NCBI GenBank assembly: GCA_003520025.1
Contig: DOVP01000259.1
Coordinates: 1-8,625 of the forward strand
Direction of reading: 5' to 3'
DNA length: 8,625 nucleotides
DNA from: Phycisphaerales bacterium
GTDB taxonomy: Bacteria; Planctomycetota; Phycisphaerae; Phycisphaerales; SM1A02
Shown: positions 6,620 to 8,625 of the stretch, one piece after another
Position numbering within the stretch: the stretch's first letter is position 1
Layout: each line of letters opens with the position of its first letter
The notes under the pieces: model-generated
Databases searched by the model: none
What the model was told of the DNA's origin: nothing
The model's input: the letters and a program-made list of their open reading frames with translations, nothing else
Translations under genes and position numbers: made by a program

Positions 6620-7449
6620 GAGACGGAGCTGGATTCGTCGAGCATCGAATAGGGGTGTTCGCCGAGTTCTGCGGCGGCAACCATCGTTTTCCACCGCAAG
6701 GCGGCCGCCTGCACGGCCGATGCGATGTCGGCGATTGGCTTGGCGAAGGATGGCTGCCAGTCGGTGAGCCCGAAGATGTCCTGCGTGACGACGATCTGCC
6801 CATGGCAGGCGGGTCCGGCTCCACAGCCGATGACCGGGACGCTCGTGCGGCGGACGATTTCCTCAGAGACTTCAGCCGGGGTTGCTTCAACAAGCAGCAG
6901 GCAAGCGCCGGCATCTTCGAGTCGCATCGCATCCTCGACAATTCTCGCCGCCTCGGCCTTGGTTCGGCCGGCGGCTCGGTAGCCACCGTCATGCTTGGCC
7001 CGCTGCGGACGGGATCCCACGTGGGCGCACACCGGAATGCCAGCGCGATTCATCTGTGAGATCAGCCCCGTGAAGGTGCCGTCGACCTCGAGTTTGACTG
7101 CATCGGCCGTACCTTCGGTCAAGAACCGTCCAGCGTTGCGGATTCCCTCAGCCTCGTCACACTGGTAGGACATGAAGGGCATGTCGCCCATCACAAACGT
7201 CTTGGGAGCACCCCGTTTGACGGCGGCGGTCAACATCAGCAGCAATTCGAGCGGTGCATGAATCGTGCCGGTCAGCCCGAGCACCATCTCTGCCGCCGTA
7301 TCGCCGACGAGCAGCAGCGGAATGCCCGCCCGCTCCAGATGCCGCGCGGTCGTGGCGTCGTAGGCCGTCAGGCATGCAAACCGCTCGCTGCGGGCAGCAA
7401 ACCGCTGCAGCGTACGAAGCGTGACCGGTGTGGCGTCGTTTCCAGCCAT
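6616..7449 (-). CDS. panB: 3-methyl-2-oxobutanoate hydroxymethyltransferase PanB
   Basis: This enzyme transfers a hydroxymethyl group from 5,10-methylene-tetrahydrofolate to 2-oxoisovalerate to give ketopantoate, the first committed step to pantothenate and CoA. The product is 277 residues, near the usual 260-280. The Mg ligands match E. coli Asp45, Asp84 and Glu114: Asp50 in LLVGD, Asp89 in MGDMPFMSYQ, and Glu121 in AVKLEVD with Lys119. The proposed catalytic Glu is Glu188 in LLLVEATP. Also present are CLTAYDATTAR (26-36), HDGGYRAAGR (153-162), and VPVIGCGAGPACHGQ (204-218). Several signature positions differ from the common form: GDS-x-GM is GDTAAEM, and the Asp in GAG-x-x-x-DGQ is His216. 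I regard it as a divergent but probably active PanB. No Shine-Dalgarno precedes the ATG; a TATACT box ends 6 nt upstream. It is the first gene of the run leading to folA, and its stop overlaps the protease start. Confidence 0.94.
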   Translation of the reverse strand: MAGNDATPVTLRTLQRFAARSERFACLTAYDATTARHLERAGIPLLLVGDTAAEMVLGLTGTIHAPLELLLMLTAAVKRGAPKTFVMGDMPFMSYQCDEAEGIRNAGRFLTEGTADAVKLEVDGTFTGLISQMNRAGIPVCAHVGSRPQRAKHDGGYRAAGRTKAEAARIVEDAMRLEDAGACLLLVEATPAEVSEEIVRRTSVPVIGCGAGPACHGQIVVTQDIFGLTDWQPSFAKPIADIASAVQAAALRWKTMVAAAELGEHPYSMLDESSSVS

Positions 7450-7464
7450 CGCGGGAGTATACTC
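7450..7464 (-). promoter_or_regulatory. Candidate -10 box and 10-bp palindrome directly before panB
   Basis: On the - strand TATACT (7461 to 7456) lies 6 nt before the panB ATG, with CCCGCG between them. It is part of the perfect 10-bp palindrome GAGTATACTC (7455-7464). If it is a -10 box, transcription would begin at or next to the ATG and the mRNA would be leaderless, which would agree with the lack of a ribosome site. No good -35 is seen at 16-18 nt: the hexamers there are ATAAAT, GATAAA and AGATAA. It could instead be an operator half-site or chance. Confidence 0.35.
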
Positions 7465-7560
7465 GACCCAACGGGCAATTTATCTCTTTGTGGCTCAACG
7501 GCTTACACGACAGCGGTTACAGAACGCTCACTTGTGCGACCGAATGCATTGCTCGCAGGG

Positions 7561-8625
7561 TCAATAGGGCAACGCGAGCGTCTGGGGGGCTGATGGATCG
7601 GTCAGCCCACCTGCGGCGGCCAGTTGCTGCTCGGTCAGGATGCCGCGGAGTCGCTCGAGCCGCTTGAGGGCCGCTTCGCGGCGAGCGAAGATGTGCCGGT
7701 CGATTTCTTGTTTGATCTGCTGGGCTTGAAAGAAAGCCTCGTTTTGGTCTTGAGCCTCATCCTGCTCAGCGGCCAGGATGGCAACGGCGGCTTCGGTCTC
7801 AAGCCACCACGCCTCATCGTGCTCGGCGCGAAGCATGGCGATCGAGCCTCGCTGCTCGTCGGTCAAATCGGGTGTATTGGCGGCATCGTGATACCGCTTG
7901 GAGTACTCGTCGGTGGTAGCGATATTGGGAAAGGCGTGTTCGATCCATATGAGATGAAACGCCTGTGGGTCGGACACGGCCTCGCGGATGCGGTTGGCGG
8001 TGTGTTGGGTGAGTCGCGAGAGGGCGGTGCGTTTCTTGGTGGCAGCCTGCTGTAGTTTCTCGACCTCCATCGCTGCCGCGAAGTCAATTTCCATCTTTCC
8101 ACCATTGCCTTCAGAGTCTTTACTGACTTCGACCTTCATCATCGCTTGCATAGCTGCGTCGAGGGTATCGTTCGCCTGCTTGATCTCGACTGCAAGGGAT
8201 GTGGCAGCCGCGTGCCAATCCATCATCTCGTTGTCGGCAGCGTGTCGGTCGGCATCGTCCATATCGGACCGCTCAATCATCATGAAGAGATCGGCCTTCC
8301 AGCGGTTGTCCGGGACACCGATCATATCGATGCTGGCCGACATCATGCCCCCGGCGAGATGCGAGAGTTCACGGACCCGCGACAGCCGCCACGGTTCGAC
8401 GAGTTCCGGATCATCGGTAAGTGCAGTTGCGCCTCCGAAGAAGGCTGCATCGAGTTCATCGAGTCCTTCACGCGAAATCGGCTGCATCATGATCAAGCCA
8501 TACTTCATCTGGGTGGCTTGATCCGGCTTTTCGTCGGCCATGAACGTCTGCATCATTTCTTCCCGGAGAGCGCGACGCGCGTCTCCTCGCTCGGTTTCCA
8601 TGGCCATCCGTGCCGATTCATGATC
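7561..8625 (-). CDS. Met-rich helical protein of unknown function, 5' end outside window
   Basis: This encodes at least 354 residues ending in TGA at 7561-7563. The frame is open to the window edge (six codons beyond the first internal ATG at 8607), and no signal peptide or ribosome site is visible at that ATG, so the true start probably lies outside. I do not recognise the family. The visible part is almost wholly helical and charged. The first 190 residues (from the 8607 ATG) hold about 21 of its 22 Met, several as MM pairs. A flexible insert SKDSEGNGGK lies at 162-171. The C-terminal half has LIWIEHAFPNI (219-229), LTDEQRGSIAMLRAEHDEAWW (248-268), and a long coiled-coil-like helix with AALKRLERLRGILTEQQLAAA (312-332). 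The LT-x-x-Q helices resemble those in Spy/CpxP-like periplasmic helical proteins, but this is only a pattern likeness. Its C-terminal motif order parallels the secreted protein encoded at 355-1533. It lies 111 nt upstream of panB and may be a separate unit. Confidence 0.75.
   Translation of the reverse strand, partial: DHESARMAMETERGDARRALREEMMQTFMADEKPDQATQMKYGLIMMQPISREGLDELDAAFFGGATALTDDPELVEPWRLSRVRELSHLAGGMMSASIDMIGVPDNRWKADLFMMIERSDMDDADRHAADNEMMDWHAAATSLAVEIKQANDTLDAAMQAMMKVEVSKDSEGNGGKMEIDFAAAMEVEKLQQAATKKRTALSRLTQHTANRIREAVSDPQAFHLIWIEHAFPNIATTDEYSKRYHDAANTPDLTDEQRGSIAMLRAEHDEAWWLETEAAVAILAAEQDEAQDQNEAFFQAQQIKQEIDRHIFARREAALKRLERLRGILTEQQLAAAGGLTDPSAPQTLALPY

Noticed and set aside
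6620..6694. Extension of the protease to an ATG inside panB
   Set aside because: It adds an Arg-rich stretch encoded out of frame inside panB. The GTG in the GTGA overlap places the membrane anchor normally and matches the next junction.
7499..7521. Near direct repeat CGGCTTACA / CGGTTACA in the panB upstream gap, considered as an operator
   Set aside because: It is short and imperfect, with only two copies and no link to a known regulator; chance is the simpler explanation.
7535..7557. Imperfect hairpin (TGCGA/TCGCA arms around ATGCAT) just after the stop of the truncated - strand gene, considered as a terminator
   Set aside because: The perfect stem is only 5 bp, the interior pairs poorly and no T-run follows on the - strand. 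It cannot be supported as an intrinsic terminator.

Overview
The window is a compact stretch of bacterial chromosome, moderately GC-rich by eye, with almost no non-coding DNA. It carries eight protein genes, and two of them run off the ends. No rRNA, tRNA, CRISPR array or insertion sequence was seen. The enzymes are bacterial. The divergent forms of PanB and of the dihydrouridine synthase, together with secreted helical proteins carrying 'LT-x-x-Q' motifs, would fit a member of the Planctomycetota (Phycisphaerae-like). That assignment is an impression from protein style, not a proof.

Layout. On the + strand, the C-terminal half of a XerD-type tyrosine recombinase (to 332) is followed 22 nt later by a secreted helical protein of unknown function (355-1533). 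Its 3' end overlaps, tail to tail by 53 bp, a tRNA-dihydrouridine synthase on the - strand (1481-2644). Divergent from the synthase, with only 32 nt between the starts, is a small lipoprotein (2677-3078, +). It meets the next - strand gene end to end with 4 nt between stops.

From 7449 down to 3083 lies a tight - strand gene run: panB (ketopantoate hydroxymethyltransferase), a membrane-anchored HtrA/Deg-type serine protease with two PDZ domains, a peptide/nickel-type ABC ATPase, thyA (thymidylate synthase) and folA (dihydrofolate reductase). The panB/protease and protease/ABC junctions are both 4-nt GTGA overlaps. The ABC/thyA and thyA/folA gaps are 21 and 4 nt, so the five genes are probably one operon. 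Upstream of panB, after a 111-nt gap, is a 5'-truncated - strand gene (7561 to the window edge) for a Met-rich helical protein.

How the genes work together. PanB and ThyA both consume 5,10-methylene-tetrahydrofolate. ThyA releases dihydrofolate, and FolA reduces it back to tetrahydrofolate. The operon therefore links pantothenate/CoA synthesis, dTMP synthesis and folate recycling, with an envelope protease and an orphan transporter ATPase in between. The two unknown helical proteins that bracket the block share a similar C-terminal pattern and may be distant paralogues. No clear new defence or mobile system is visible. The best leads are the paralogous helical family, the operon composition, a palindromic promoter-like element 6 nt before the panB start, and the convergent coding overlap.
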